A stretch of 64,000 bases of DNA, from contig NZ_CP122379.1 of NCBI RefSeq assembly GCF_029814825.1, positions 1,488,001 through 1,552,000 of the forward strand. Direction: 5' to 3'. The position numbers and the translations under genes were made by a program. Positions within the stretch are counted from its first letter, which is position 1, and every line of letters begins with the position of its first letter. Shown piece after piece: positions 8,778-17,063 of the stretch. The notes beneath the pieces are model-generated. The model worked only from the letters and a program-made list of their open reading frames with translations. It was not told where the DNA came from and searched no databases. This DNA is from Aequorivita marisscotiae. Lineage in GTDB: Bacteria > Bacteroidota > Bacteroidia > Flavobacteriales > Flavobacteriaceae.

Positions 8778-9107
8778 TTAGCAGCATTTTTCAGTAGAAA
8801 CATCTTGGTCCAAAAACTGAAGCATTACTTCCTTCATATTTGTCCAATTATCTGTATTAATACAATAACAAATACTGGTGCCTTCAATACTGCCTTTAAT
8901 TAAACCTAGGTTTTTAAGTTCCTTTAAATGCTGACTGATGGTGGGTTGCGCCAAGCCAATTTCTTCTACCAAATCGCCACAAATACAAGCGTTTATTTTA
9001 AATAAATGTTGAAGAATAGCCACTCTTGCCGGATGCCCGAAAGCTTTGGCAAAGGTTGCAATCTGGTTTTGTTGCTCGGTAAATATTTCAGTTTTTGTAA
9101 TTCCCAT
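8778..9107 (-). CDS. arsR: ArsR-family arsenic-responsive repressor
   Basis: 109 residues, a winged helix-turn-helix protein. The recognition region is AQPTISQHLKELKNLGLI (53-70). Possible As(III) ligands are three Cys pairs: C41-I-C43 at the end of the third helix, C80-Y-C82 in the wing, and C108-C109 at the extreme C-terminus. The C41/C43 pair recalls the CVC motif of the E. coli plasmid ArsR, whereas the terminal pair recalls the C-terminal site of Acidithiobacillus ferrooxidans ArsR. It is the first gene of the operon and probably represses it by binding the operator at 9125-9140. Confidence 0.93.
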   Translation of the reverse strand: MGITKTEIFTEQQNQIATFAKAFGHPARVAILQHLFKINACICGDLVEEIGLAQPTISQHLKELKNLGLIKGSIEGTSICYCINTDNWTNMKEVMLQFLDQDVSTEKCC

Positions 9108-9124
9108 GATAGCTTTATAAGTTC

Positions 9125-9158
9125 ATTGCAATATTACGATTAAACATTTAAAACGCAA
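9125..9158 (-). promoter_or_regulatory. ars operon promoter and candidate ArsR operator
   Basis: On the minus strand a TTG (9156-9158) is separated by 19 bp from TAATATTG (9129-9136), one mismatch from TAnnTTTG. The -7 box is covered by ATTGCAAT, a perfect 8-bp palindrome at 9125-9132, followed by the related ATTACGAT (9133-9140). Overlap of a palindrome with the -7 box is what an ArsR repressor site would look like. The binding itself is inferred. Confidence 0.5.
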
Positions 9159-9186
9159 TAGATTTTAAAAAAAAATTGATATTTTA

Positions 9187-10479
9187 TTAATTGGTTTTTG
9201 AAACTTTCTTTTTATATAGCCATTCTGCTATAAAGCAGATACAGATAATTGTCAAGGAAATAGACACACCCAACAAATTAGAATTACTTTGCTGGATTAT
9301 CAACACTATAAAAGCAATGGCAGAGAGGATGGCTCCTATTAAACTAATGGTTTTGCTGGCATTTATTTTTCCGGCTTTTTTAAAACTCACATAATTTACA
9401 ACAGCAAAGATTAGCAGAAAACCAGCACTGCCTGAGGTTGAAATACTTTCAAGATTGAGAAAGTTGGCGGTTAAAAGTGTAAGTATAACTGTAATTAATA
9501 GGCCAATAGGCTTATTCCAAAATTGGTCTGTAAAGGAGTGCGGCAATTCATCGTCTTCCGCGAGTTCATAGCTCACGCGACTCCCTCCGTATAAGCTGGC
9601 ATTAATTGCTGAAAATGTTGAAATCAATGCTGCAATGGTCATTATGGTAAAACCAATTTGGCCAATCATCGGTTTCGCCGCGGCTGCTAAAACGTAATCT
9701 TCTGCAGCTGAAATTTTATCAAAACTCAAAGAACCTACGGTTACTATAGCAATAAGAATATATAATAAAACCACAAATCCCACAGAAATAAAATATGCGC
9801 GGGGAACATTTTTCTCGGGACGTTTTAAGTTGGGAACGGCATTGGCAATTAGTTCGAAGCCTTCGTAGGCTACAAATATTACCATTCCTCCGGTAAGAAG
9901 CTGCAACGGTCCCTCCCAATTTGCGGGGTTAAGTTGACCGAGGTTTACATTGCCAAAAAGTCCGTAAACTCCTAAGCCAGCAAAAGCTAAAAGGATAAAT
10001 AATTTTACAAATACCGCGAGACTTTCAATCTCACCCACAACCTTTAAACTATAATAATTTATTATCGTAGCCAATAAAACAACACTACTTATAAAAATAT
10101 GGGTGTCTATCTCTGGGCTGCCAGTTACAGCGATTAAATTTGGCGCGTAAGACCCAAACGCACTGGCGTACAACGAAAGCATAATAATATAGCTTATCCA
10201 GAGTACATTGTTAATGCCGCCGCTAAAAATACTTCTACCAAAACCCTCGTTTACAAAACGCACAGTACCGCCTCTGTCGGGAAATGCCAATGATAATTTA
10301 GAATAGCTGTAAGCGGTAAATAGCGCTATAATTCCGGCAAAAAGAAATGCCACGGGCGTACCTCCTTTTGCTAAAGAAACAGCCAAGCCTAAAACTGCAA
10401 AAATTCCACCCCCAACCATTCCACCAATTCCGATGGCTACGGCATCTTTTAATTTTATGGAATCGTTTGAGTTTTTCAT
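9187..10479 (-). CDS. APC-family amino acid permease
   Basis: 430 residues, about twelve transmembrane helices. The N-terminus shows the APC signature GIGGMVGGGIFAVLGLAV, where the glycine-rich break in helix 1 binds the substrate carboxylate and amine. A conserved helix 6 segment IFVAYEGFELIANAVPN and the charged loop RPEKNVPRAYF follow. It imports or exchanges an amino acid across the inner membrane; the substrate cannot be read from sequence. It ends 80 bp upstream of arsR on the same strand, but the ars promoter lies between them, so it is probably a separate unit. Six bases separate its start from the preceding gene (10486-11049). Confidence 0.88.
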   Translation of the reverse strand: MKNSNDSIKLKDAVAIGIGGMVGGGIFAVLGLAVSLAKGGTPVAFLFAGIIALFTAYSYSKLSLAFPDRGGTVRFVNEGFGRSIFSGGINNVLWISYIIMLSLYASAFGSYAPNLIAVTGSPEIDTHIFISSVVLLATIINYYSLKVVGEIESLAVFVKLFILLAFAGLGVYGLFGNVNLGQLNPANWEGPLQLLTGGMVIFVAYEGFELIANAVPNLKRPEKNVPRAYFISVGFVVLLYILIAIVTVGSLSFDKISAAEDYVLAAAAKPMIGQIGFTIMTIAALISTFSAINASLYGGSRVSYELAEDDELPHSFTDQFWNKPIGLLITVILTLLTANFLNLESISTSGSAGFLLIFAVVNYVSFKKAGKINASKTISLIGAILSAIAFIVLIIQQSNSNLLGVSISLTIICICFIAEWLYKKKVSKTN

Positions 10480-10485
10480 TCCGGT

Positions 10486-11049
10486 TTATAAATTTAATAG
10501 TTTTTCAAAAATTTCGAAATGGTGTTTATCGGTTCGTAAGGAAATTAGAAGGCTGTCATTTTTAATATGTATTGAATAAACTTCTCCAGAAATAAAGAGG
10601 GGCTCTAAGTTTGTATAGAGTTTTTTTAGAAGTGTTGTATTCGATTCGCCATTTGTGATAATATATTTATTTGAATAGAGAAAGTCATTTGTATCACGAT
10701 TTAATGGTTTTTTTAAAAAACTTCCACTGTTTTTTCTATTAATTGAGAAATTGGAACTTGTCGATAACTGCCACGGAGAGGACCATTCAACCATTGTTAG
10801 CAAATTTTGCTTTTTTGAAGAAAGCAACAGGTTGCCAGCAGAAGTGTATGTAGCTTTTTTATATTTTAAATACCAAGACTTTGGACTCGTAATTTTGCCT
10901 TCAACTAAATAGGACCACGCATTGTAGTTGCCTTTTACTTTACCATTTTTTGTGGCAATGTATTTTTCAAATTCGCTACAGAATTCTGCATTTATTTTAT
11001 AAAACGGCGATGAAAGCTCGTTGGATGTTGCGTTCGATTTTATTTTCAT
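10486..11049 (-). CDS. Cytoplasmic protein of unknown function
   Basis: 187 residues without signal peptide or membrane helices. I recognise no family. The sequence is rich in Ser, Asn, Lys and aromatic residues and looks like an all-beta fold with repeated short strands (for example WYLKYKKATYTSAGNLLLSSK and KYIITNGESNTTLLKKLY) and a C-terminal helix. A segment containing Trp-Ser-Ser-Pro-Trp occurs near the middle. It is followed after six bases by the APC permease, so the two are probably translated from one mRNA. Confidence 0.6.
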   Translation of the reverse strand: MKIKSNATSNELSSPFYKINAEFCSEFEKYIATKNGKVKGNYNAWSYLVEGKITSPKSWYLKYKKATYTSAGNLLLSSKKQNLLTMVEWSSPWQLSTSSNFSINRKNSGSFLKKPLNRDTNDFLYSNKYIITNGESNTTLLKKLYTNLEPLFISGEVYSIHIKNDSLLISLRTDKHHFEIFEKLLNL

Positions 11050-11058
11050 TTGTATAGC

Positions 11059-11511
11059 TTAATTCAGGATTTTTTCAAAACAGATACTTGTAGCAACCTT
11101 ACTGTATTGCCCGTAATTTTCGGTTATGGTATAGTTGCATTTTTTGTACAGGGCAATGGCTTCGGGTTGGTTAATACCCGTTTCCAAAATACATTTTTTA
11201 TTGCCCAATGCAGCTGCCCAGATTTCCAGATGGTTTAAAATTTTGCCCGCAATTCCTTTGCCCCGTTGCTCCAATAAAACAAACATGCGTTTTACTTCCA
11301 TTACATTTGGAGCATATTGTTTGATAGCGCCACAACCCACGGCTTGCCCATCTTTATTAAAAGCAACAACGGTGTGCTTTATTGCGTCTAATTTATTGAA
11401 TTGATCGTAAAAGGCGTGATCATCGCCATCGCGAATAGAAAGTTCCTTATCGAGCAATAAAATTAATTTAATAAAATCCGGATTGGTGGAATTTGTGCGT
11501 AATAGATTCAT
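11059..11511 (-). CDS. GNAT-family N-acetyltransferase
   Basis: About 150 residues when started at the ATG at 11511, where the fold begins; an ATG 21 bases upstream is also possible. Motif A is EVKRMFVLLEQRGKGIAGKI, with the acetyl-CoA pyrophosphate loop Q82-R-G-K-G-I-A88. It is preceded by the usual strand (VGCGAIKQY) and followed by LETGINQPEAIALYKKCNY, the standard motif B. It is a small-molecule or protein N-acetyltransferase of unknown substrate. It is separated from the next gene on the minus strand by nine bases. Confidence 0.88.
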   Translation of the reverse strand: MNLLRTNSTNPDFIKLILLLDKELSIRDGDDHAFYDQFNKLDAIKHTVVAFNKDGQAVGCGAIKQYAPNVMEVKRMFVLLEQRGKGIAGKILNHLEIWAAALGNKKCILETGINQPEAIALYKKCNYTITENYGQYSKVATSICFEKILN

Positions 11512-11540
11512 TCGGTTTAAAAAATATACCAAGTGAAGAT

Positions 11541-11584
11541 AGCAAAAACGTGCTGAAGTTTCATATTAAAAATTCAACACGTTT
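11541..11584 (-). terminator. Terminator of FG-GAP protein gene
   Basis: On the minus strand AAACGTGTTGAA pairs with TTCAGCACGTTT (one mismatch) and is followed by a short T-run. It lies 35 bp past the stop codon of the FG-GAP gene. Confidence 0.6.
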
Positions 11585-11617
11585 ACTAATAAACCAACAT
11601 TTAGGAACAGAAGGTTT

Positions 11618-13360
11618 TTAATTAATTATTACTTTTTGCGAAGTAATTTTACCATTGTTACTAATTTTTAAAACATATGTTCCGGGGCTTATATGGCTAA
11701 TATCCATTTCTATAGAAGCTGCACCTGAATTAAATTTTTCCTTTACTTTTCTTGCGTTTATATCGAAAATTTCAACCTTTGAATAAATTTCATCTTTTCG
11801 AAAATTGATAACCAAAACATCATTTGCCGGCGTGGGATAAATAACAAAACCGTGTTTTAATTGCGTGTTTGTTCCTAACTGAATTCCATTGCCTTCAATT
11901 ACTAAGTACGTGTTGTTTTCGTCAATATCGGTAAAAGTTTCCACGGCTCCCGATGGCCAATATATTTCAATTTCATCAACATTTATTGCATCCCCCAAAC
12001 CAAAATGATTTGTAAAACTGTTTTGACTGCAATAGCCACTTGCAGCTTCAATTTGGCGGGTTTGCCATACTTGGGTGCCGTTTATTGTAGCTTTAATGCG
12101 AACTTTTGCCCCCACTGCCGAATTATTTGAAGGGCTACCAACACAGCGAATTTTAATCCAGTTATTGCCACTTCCCGTATTCGTAAATACCGAATTGTTT
12201 TGGTTTTCGTTTAAAGTATTCGCCAAAATCACATCTAGCCAACCATCGTTGTTGTAATCGCCAAACGCACATCCAAAAGTATTACCTTGATGGTTTGCCA
12301 AACTGCTGCTCGTATCTTTGTGAAACGTACCAGTTCCGTCATTTATAAAAAGCGAATTTGTTTCTTGCCCCGAAAAATAGGCGTTGCATACTAAAAGATC
12401 CAAATCGCCATCGTTGTCAACATCGGCGAAGGCAGAACCAAAGGAGCTTCCCATTTCCAAAGCAATCACAGAACTTGTTTGCTCTATAAAAGTTCCGTTT
12501 TCATTTATAAAAAGCTGGTTATTCTGTCCGTTCCAATTGGCAATAAACAGGTCGAAATCGCCATCGTTGTCAATATCTGCCCACGAGCTACCTGCAGAAT
12601 TTTTGCCATTTTGGGTAATGGAAAGATCTGTAATTTTTGTAAAATTATCGGGGCCATCATTTCTAAAAAGTGAATTGTTTGCATTATTTTCATTCGCTAC
12701 AAATAAATCGCTGTCGCCGTCGCCGTCGTAATCTATCCAATTTATAGATCGTGAGGCAAGCGTTTCGCTGGTTATAGATAAGCCGGTAACCGCTTCAAAA
12801 GAACCATTTCCTTGGTTTTCAAAATACAGATTTCGAGTGGAAACCACACTATTTGTAATATAAGTATCCAGGTATTGGTCGTTGTTGAGGTCTATCCAAT
12901 TCGCCATTTCAGAATACGTTAGCGGAATTCCGATGGCGTTATCAGGCTCGTAGGTAAAAGTGCCATTGCCATTGTTTCGGTAAAAATAGTTTTTCTTGCC
13001 CGTGCCGTTTCTTCCGTACGTTACAACCAAGGCATCTAAATCGCCATCATTGTCAACATCGGCAAAACTCGCTCCGTCCGAGCGGTCGTTGTCCAAGACA
13101 ATATCATCGGCGGTTACCGTGGTAAACGTATTATCGCGGTTATTTAAATATAGCATATTATTTTGCCCAGCAGTTGGCCCATTGGTAAAAAATATATCGT
13201 CCCAGCCATCGCCGTTTACATCAATAAAATTGGCACTTCGCGAGGCGGAAGGCGTTGTGGTAATGTCTGGAAAAGTGGTTTCTTCAAAAGACTGCGAAGC
13301 GCTTTTTTCAATAACTAATATGGAAATGAAAATACTGAGAAATTGTAATGATTTTATCAT
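11618..13360 (-). CDS. Secreted FG-GAP/ASPIC-UnbV protein with T9SS type A sorting tail
   Basis: 580 residues. A signal peptide (about residues 1-22) is followed by six to eight FG-GAP/VCBS repeats between about 25 and 400. Each has a calcium-binding loop of the type DVDNDGDLD or NGDGWDD and together they should form a beta propeller. Residues about 415-490 match the ASPIC/UnbV domain of the CRTAC1 family (GAKVRIKA... HFGLGDA... EIYWPSGAVETF). The last 75 residues (VIYPTPANDVLVINF ... VKEKF ... SPGTYVLKI ... KVIIN) are a T9SS type A C-terminal signal, so it should be exported through the outer membrane and anchored or released. Ligand unknown. The 340-bp gap upstream (13376-13714) shows no gene or clear signal. 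Confidence 0.9.
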   Translation of the reverse strand: MIKSLQFLSIFISILVIEKSASQSFEETTFPDITTTPSASRSANFIDVNGDGWDDIFFTNGPTAGQNNMLYLNNRDNTFTTVTADDIVLDNDRSDGASFADVDNDGDLDALVVTYGRNGTGKKNYFYRNNGNGTFTYEPDNAIGIPLTYSEMANWIDLNNDQYLDTYITNSVVSTRNLYFENQGNGSFEAVTGLSITSETLASRSINWIDYDGDGDSDLFVANENNANNSLFRNDGPDNFTKITDLSITQNGKNSAGSSWADIDNDGDFDLFIANWNGQNNQLFINENGTFIEQTSSVIALEMGSSFGSAFADVDNDGDLDLLVCNAYFSGQETNSLFINDGTGTFHKDTSSSLANHQGNTFGCAFGDYNNDGWLDVILANTLNENQNNSVFTNTGSGNNWIKIRCVGSPSNNSAVGAKVRIKATINGTQVWQTRQIEAASGYCSQNSFTNHFGLGDAINVDEIEIYWPSGAVETFTDIDENNTYLVIEGNGIQLGTNTQLKHGFVIYPTPANDVLVINFRKDEIYSKVEIFDINARKVKEKFNSGAASIEMDISHISPGTYVLKISNNGKITSQKVIIN

Positions 13361-13714
13361 ACTATTGAATTTTTAAATTTGGTTTTCAAGCTGAAAATTA
13401 ATTTAAAATAGTGCTGAATTGGTCGGAAATGTGTTGAATGAAAGAATAGTGTTTTGAATAACCTAAATTCTGCTTTGGAATGATTGTTTTCCAAATTTTT
13501 TATTCGGCAGGCATAAAACCATTTTTTGAATTGAAGCCAACTTTGGAATTACACACGGGTTAAAATTCAAAATAACTATATTACAGAACCAGCAGTAGTA
13601 TATACATGGAACTGCGAAATATGATTGCCAACACACAGGATTATTACGCGAATTTGCAATGTTGAAGTTGCACTGCTGCCAAATCAAAAAAAGTTGAATT
13701 TCTTTTTACATTGA

Positions 13715-15037
13715 TTATCGCGTATGGTCAAAAGTTCCTTTTACAGTCTTAAACCGAAGAATACTAAACCCAATAATTGCGGAAAGAAAGGAGCCTATTA
13801 AAATACCGATTTTAGCCGAATCTATATACTCGGGGCTACTGTTAAATGCGAGTCCGGCAATAAATATGGCCATTGTAAAACCTATACCGGCCAAGAAGGA
13901 CACCCCGATAATTTGTTTGTTGGTAATATCTGCGGGTACTTCTATAATTTTTAGTTTTCTGGCAACAAAAATAACTGTAGAAATACCTATACTTTTCCCT
14001 AAAATTAAGCAAATAATAATGTTAATAACGAGGGCAGATTCTAAATCCATGCTGCCATTACTATTAAGTGCCACACCTGCATTGGCAAGCGCAAAAACAG
14101 GAATTACTAAATATGCCACCCAATTGTGAAGCTTGTGTTCTAATACTTGTAAGGGAGAGCGGTACTTATCGGACCAGTCTTCTAAATCGTCAATTAAATC
14201 TAATTGCTCTGCCGAAAGCACAGGTTTTTGAAGAATGTTGCTCTTTTTTAAATTACCCACAATACTGTCTAATTGATCGGTAAATTCAAATGTGCTAATT
14301 TTTTGGCGCACCGGTACGGCAAAGGCCATTAAAATTCCGGCCAGGGTAGGGTGAAGGCCAGCTTTCAAAAATAAAAACCAAACCACAAATCCTGCAATAA
14401 TGGTTAAAAACTCAAAGTATAAACCTTTATAGCTTAAAAAGTAAACAATTGCGAGCAATCCTAAGGCGGAGCCCAGCATTAGCATATCTAAGTCGCCGCT
14501 ATAAAATACAGCAATTACCAATACCGCGCCCAAATCGTCTACAATTGCAAAGGCTGTTAAAAATATTTTTAAGCTTAAGGGCACTCTATTTCCGAGAACT
14601 TTTAAAATTGCCAACGAAAATGCAATGTCTGTGGCCATCGGAATTCCCCAGCCTTTTAGCGTTTCGGGGTTTTGGTTTAATACAATATATAAAATTACAG
14701 GAAGTGCAATCCCACCAATGGCGCCAAAAAGAGGAAACATTACTTTTTTGGTAGAATTGAGCTCGCCAATTAAAAATTCACGTTTTATTTCTAGTCCAAT
14801 CAAGAAAAAGAAAATGGCCATTAACCCATCGTTCACCCATAGTAGAAGGGGTTTTCTCAATTCAAAACCGTCTGTAACAATTCCGAGTTCGTATTGCCAA
14901 AAATCTTGGTAACTATCGGCAAATGCCGAATTTGCCCAAACTAATGCAATAATGGTGGTTGCCAGCAATAAAATTCCTGTGGAACTTTGAAGGTTGACGA
15001 ACTTCTGAAACGGAGAGAGTATTTTTGATTTTACCAT
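13715..15037 (-). CDS. nhaA: Na+/H+ antiporter NhaA
   Basis: About 440 residues. The start is set at the ATG at 15037, because upstream residues in the longer frame do not resemble NhaA. Asp137 (MATDIAFSLAI) and the pair Asp167-Asp168 (AFAIVDDLGAVLVIA) correspond in spacing to Asp133, Asp163 and Asp164 of E. coli NhaA, the ion-binding site. The helix after MAIFFFLIGLEIKREF is also typical. About twelve membrane helices. It expels sodium in exchange for protons. A single gene with no obvious operon partner; its 3' neighbour is a non-coding gap. Confidence 0.95.
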   Translation of the reverse strand: MVKSKILSPFQKFVNLQSSTGILLLATTIIALVWANSAFADSYQDFWQYELGIVTDGFELRKPLLLWVNDGLMAIFFFLIGLEIKREFLIGELNSTKKVMFPLFGAIGGIALPVILYIVLNQNPETLKGWGIPMATDIAFSLAILKVLGNRVPLSLKIFLTAFAIVDDLGAVLVIAVFYSGDLDMLMLGSALGLLAIVYFLSYKGLYFEFLTIIAGFVVWFLFLKAGLHPTLAGILMAFAVPVRQKISTFEFTDQLDSIVGNLKKSNILQKPVLSAEQLDLIDDLEDWSDKYRSPLQVLEHKLHNWVAYLVIPVFALANAGVALNSNGSMDLESALVINIIICLILGKSIGISTVIFVARKLKIIEVPADITNKQIIGVSFLAGIGFTMAIFIAGLAFNSSPEYIDSAKIGILIGSFLSAIIGFSILRFKTVKGTFDHTR

Positions 15038-15240
15038 ATAATTTTTAAGAGCTGGCAAGATACCAAAACCATGACATAATTTAAAAGGCACAAGATACTT
15101 ACCATCTCGTTTTATGAAATATTTGTGAAAATTGAACTTTTATCGATAAATTTTCCCACTATAGAAGGGGTGTTTTACTGAATGGTAAAAAAACACTTTG
15201 TAGAGCGTAGCTAATACAATGATTACTGCCTTCTTTTTTT

Positions 15241-15248
15241 TATCTTTG
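15241..15248 (+). promoter_or_regulatory. -7 box of ffh
   Basis: TATCTTTG fits TAnnTTTG exactly. The leader would be about 22 nt and contains AGAAAGGAAG (15259-15268), one of the few Shine-Dalgarno-like stretches in the window. Confidence 0.6.
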
Positions 15249-15273
15249 CACCTCGTAAAAAGAAAGGAAGATT

Positions 15274-16602
15274 ATGTTCGACAATTTAAGCGATAAGCTA
15301 GATAAAGCACTGCACGTACTAAAAGGTCACGGCAGCATTACCGAAGTTAACGTAGCCGAAACTTTAAAGGAAGTACGCCGCGCACTTTTAGATGCCGATG
15401 TTAACTTTAAAACTGCTAAGGAATTTACCAATACTGTAAAGGAAAAAGCATTGGGTCAAAACGTGCTTACCACCCTACAGCCCGGCCAGCTAATGGTAAA
15501 ATTGGTAAAGGACGAATTAACCGAATTAATGGGCGGTGAAACTGCCGGCATCAATTTAAGCGGTACACCAACCGTTATATTAATGTCTGGTTTGCAAGGT
15601 AGTGGTAAAACTACTTTCTCTGGAAAGCTTGCGAACTACCTAAAAACCAAAAAAACAAAAAAACCACTTTTGGTTGCCTGCGATATTTATCGTCCTGCGG
15701 CAATTAACCAATTGCACGTGGTGGGCGATCAGATAGGGGTTGAGGTTTACAGCGAACCCGAAAATAAAAATCCAGTTCAGATTGCACAAAATGCAATTGC
15801 ACACGCTAAACAGAATGGTTTTAATGTGGTAATTGTAGATACCGCCGGACGTCTTGCCATAGATGAAGCGATGATGACCGAAATTGCAAACGTACATAAG
15901 GCAATCAATCCGCATGAAACATTATTTGTAGTAGATGCCATGACGGGGCAGGATGCTGTAAATACGGCAAAAACCTTTAACGAGCGATTAAATTTTGACG
16001 GAGTTGTACTTACAAAATTAGATGGTGATACCCGAGGTGGAGCTGCAATTTCAATAAAAAGTGTTGTAGATAAACCTATTAAATTTATTGGTACAGGCGA
16101 AAAGATGGATGCGATTGATGTATTTCATCCCGCACGTATGGCAGACCGAATCCTTGGTATGGGAGACGTTGTTTCGCTTGTAGAAAGGGCGCAAGAACAA
16201 TTTGATGAAGAGGAAGCGCGAAAACTTCAGAAAAAAATTGCAAAAAACCAATTCGGTTTTGACGATTTTCTGAGCCAAATTCAACAGGTGAAGAAAATGG
16301 GTAGCATGAAAGATTTGGTGGGAATGATTCCCGGAGCTGGAAAAGCATTAAAAGATGTTGACATAGACGATGATGCTTTTAAAGGTATTGAAGCCATTAT
16401 TCATTCTATGACTCCCACTGAAAGAACGCAGCCGTCAGTAATAAATGGCAGCCGAAAAAAGCGAATTGCCAAAGGTAGCGGTACGAGCGTTCAACAGGTA
16501 AATCAGCTTCTTAAACAATTTGACCAGATGAGTAAAATGATGAAGATGATGCAAAGTGGCGGCGGAAGAAAGATGATGCAGGCAATGGGGAAGATGCGTT
16601 GA
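15274..16602 (+). CDS. ffh: Signal recognition particle protein Ffh
   Basis: 442 residues. N domain (1-about 90), then the GTPase G domain with GLQGSGKTT (P-loop), DIYRPAA (insertion box), DTAGR and TKLDGDTRGGAA, and the C-terminal M domain. The M domain has methionine-rich helices (MSKMMKMMQS, KMMQAMGKM) that hold signal peptides and bind 4.5S RNA. It brings ribosome-nascent chains to FtsY and the Sec translocon. Normal length for the family. It is followed by a small inserted gene before folD. Confidence 0.97.
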   Translation: MFDNLSDKLDKALHVLKGHGSITEVNVAETLKEVRRALLDADVNFKTAKEFTNTVKEKALGQNVLTTLQPGQLMVKLVKDELTELMGGETAGINLSGTPTVILMSGLQGSGKTTFSGKLANYLKTKKTKKPLLVACDIYRPAAINQLHVVGDQIGVEVYSEPENKNPVQIAQNAIAHAKQNGFNVVIVDTAGRLAIDEAMMTEIANVHKAINPHETLFVVDAMTGQDAVNTAKTFNERLNFDGVVLTKLDGDTRGGAAISIKSVVDKPIKFIGTGEKMDAIDVFHPARMADRILGMGDVVSLVERAQEQFDEEEARKLQKKIAKNQFGFDDFLSQIQQVKKMGSMKDLVGMIPGAGKALKDVDIDDDAFKGIEAIIHSMTPTERTQPSVINGSRKKRIAKGSGTSVQQVNQLLKQFDQMSKMMKMMQSGGGRKMMQAMGKMR

Positions 16603-16613
16603 AATAAGTAGCA

Positions 16614-16637
16614 GTATTCAGTAGTAGTAGGCAGTTG
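16614..16637. repeat. Left inverted repeat flanking four-helix-bundle gene
   Basis: GTATTCAGT (16614-16622) and GGCAGTTG (16630-16637) are separated by AGTAGTA. The reverse complement of both blocks, in the same order, recurs at 17039-17055 on the other side of the small gene. Confidence 0.75.
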
Positions 16638-16661
16638 TTTCAATTTTAAGTTTAGTTAAAC

Positions 16662-17024
16662 TTGAGTTTCAAAACTTTATTGGCGTATCAAAAAGGATTT
16701 GCACTTTCAATGGAAATTTTTGAAATCTCCAAAACCTTTCCCAAAGAGGAAACTTATTCACTTACTGACCAAATTCGAAGAAGTTCACGTTCTGTCTGTG
16801 CCAATATTGCTGAAGCTTACCGAAAAAGAAGATACGTAAAGCATTTCATCAGTAAGTTGACCGATAGCGATGCAGAGAATTCTGAAACACAAGTTTGGCT
16901 ACAATTTGCTATGTCTTCAGGCTATATTTCAGTTGAAATAGAAACTGATCTCAATAAAAGAAGTGAAGAAATAGGCAGGCTAATAAATTATATGATTGAT
17001 AATCCTGGCAAATTTGGAGTTTGA
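16662..17024 (+). CDS. Four-helix bundle protein, S23/IVS (bAvd-like) family
   Basis: 120 residues. The start is TTG; the next ATG is 48 bases later and would remove most of helix 1. The pattern matches the S23 family known from 23S rRNA intervening sequences: an opening Y-Q-K-x-F-x-L-x-x-x-I-F, then YSLTDQIRRSSRSVCANIAEAY with its buried Arg-Arg-Ser and Asn-Ile-Ala-Glu, then a helix with DSDAENSETQVWL, and a closing INYM. Related proteins serve as the accessory subunit bAvd of diversity-generating retroelements, but no reverse transcriptase is present here. The function of the stand-alone form is unknown. It is flanked by inverted repeats (16614-16637 and 17039-17055), so it resembles a mobile cassette inserted between ffh and folD. 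Confidence 0.87.
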   Translation: MSFKTLLAYQKGFALSMEIFEISKTFPKEETYSLTDQIRRSSRSVCANIAEAYRKRRYVKHFISKLTDSDAENSETQVWLQFAMSSGYISVEIETDLNKRSEEIGRLINYMIDNPGKFGV

Positions 17025-17038
17025 ATTTCTGCAAACTG

Positions 17039-17055
17039 CAACTGCCACTGAATAC
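17039..17055. repeat. Right inverted repeat flanking four-helix-bundle gene
   Basis: CAACTGCC followed directly by ACTGAATAC is the reverse complement of the two blocks of the left repeat, minus their 7-bp spacer. It ends 8 bp before the folD start. Confidence 0.75.
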
Positions 17056-17063
17056 TTTTACAA

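Noticed and set aside
10486..11511. The GNAT acetyltransferase as an arsenic-related ArsN
   Set aside because: It is separated from the ars operon by the permease and an unknown gene, and motif A alone does not identify the substrate.
13463..13687. 74-codon minus-strand open frame in the 340-bp gap before the FG-GAP gene
   Set aside because: Cys-, Trp- and Phe-rich composition unlike a real protein, no start context, no homology I recognise; the gap is left as non-coding.
16662..17024. Diversity-generating retroelement, because the small gene is bAvd-like
   Set aside because: No reverse transcriptase, template repeat or variable repeat pair is near; only the accessory-protein fold is shared.
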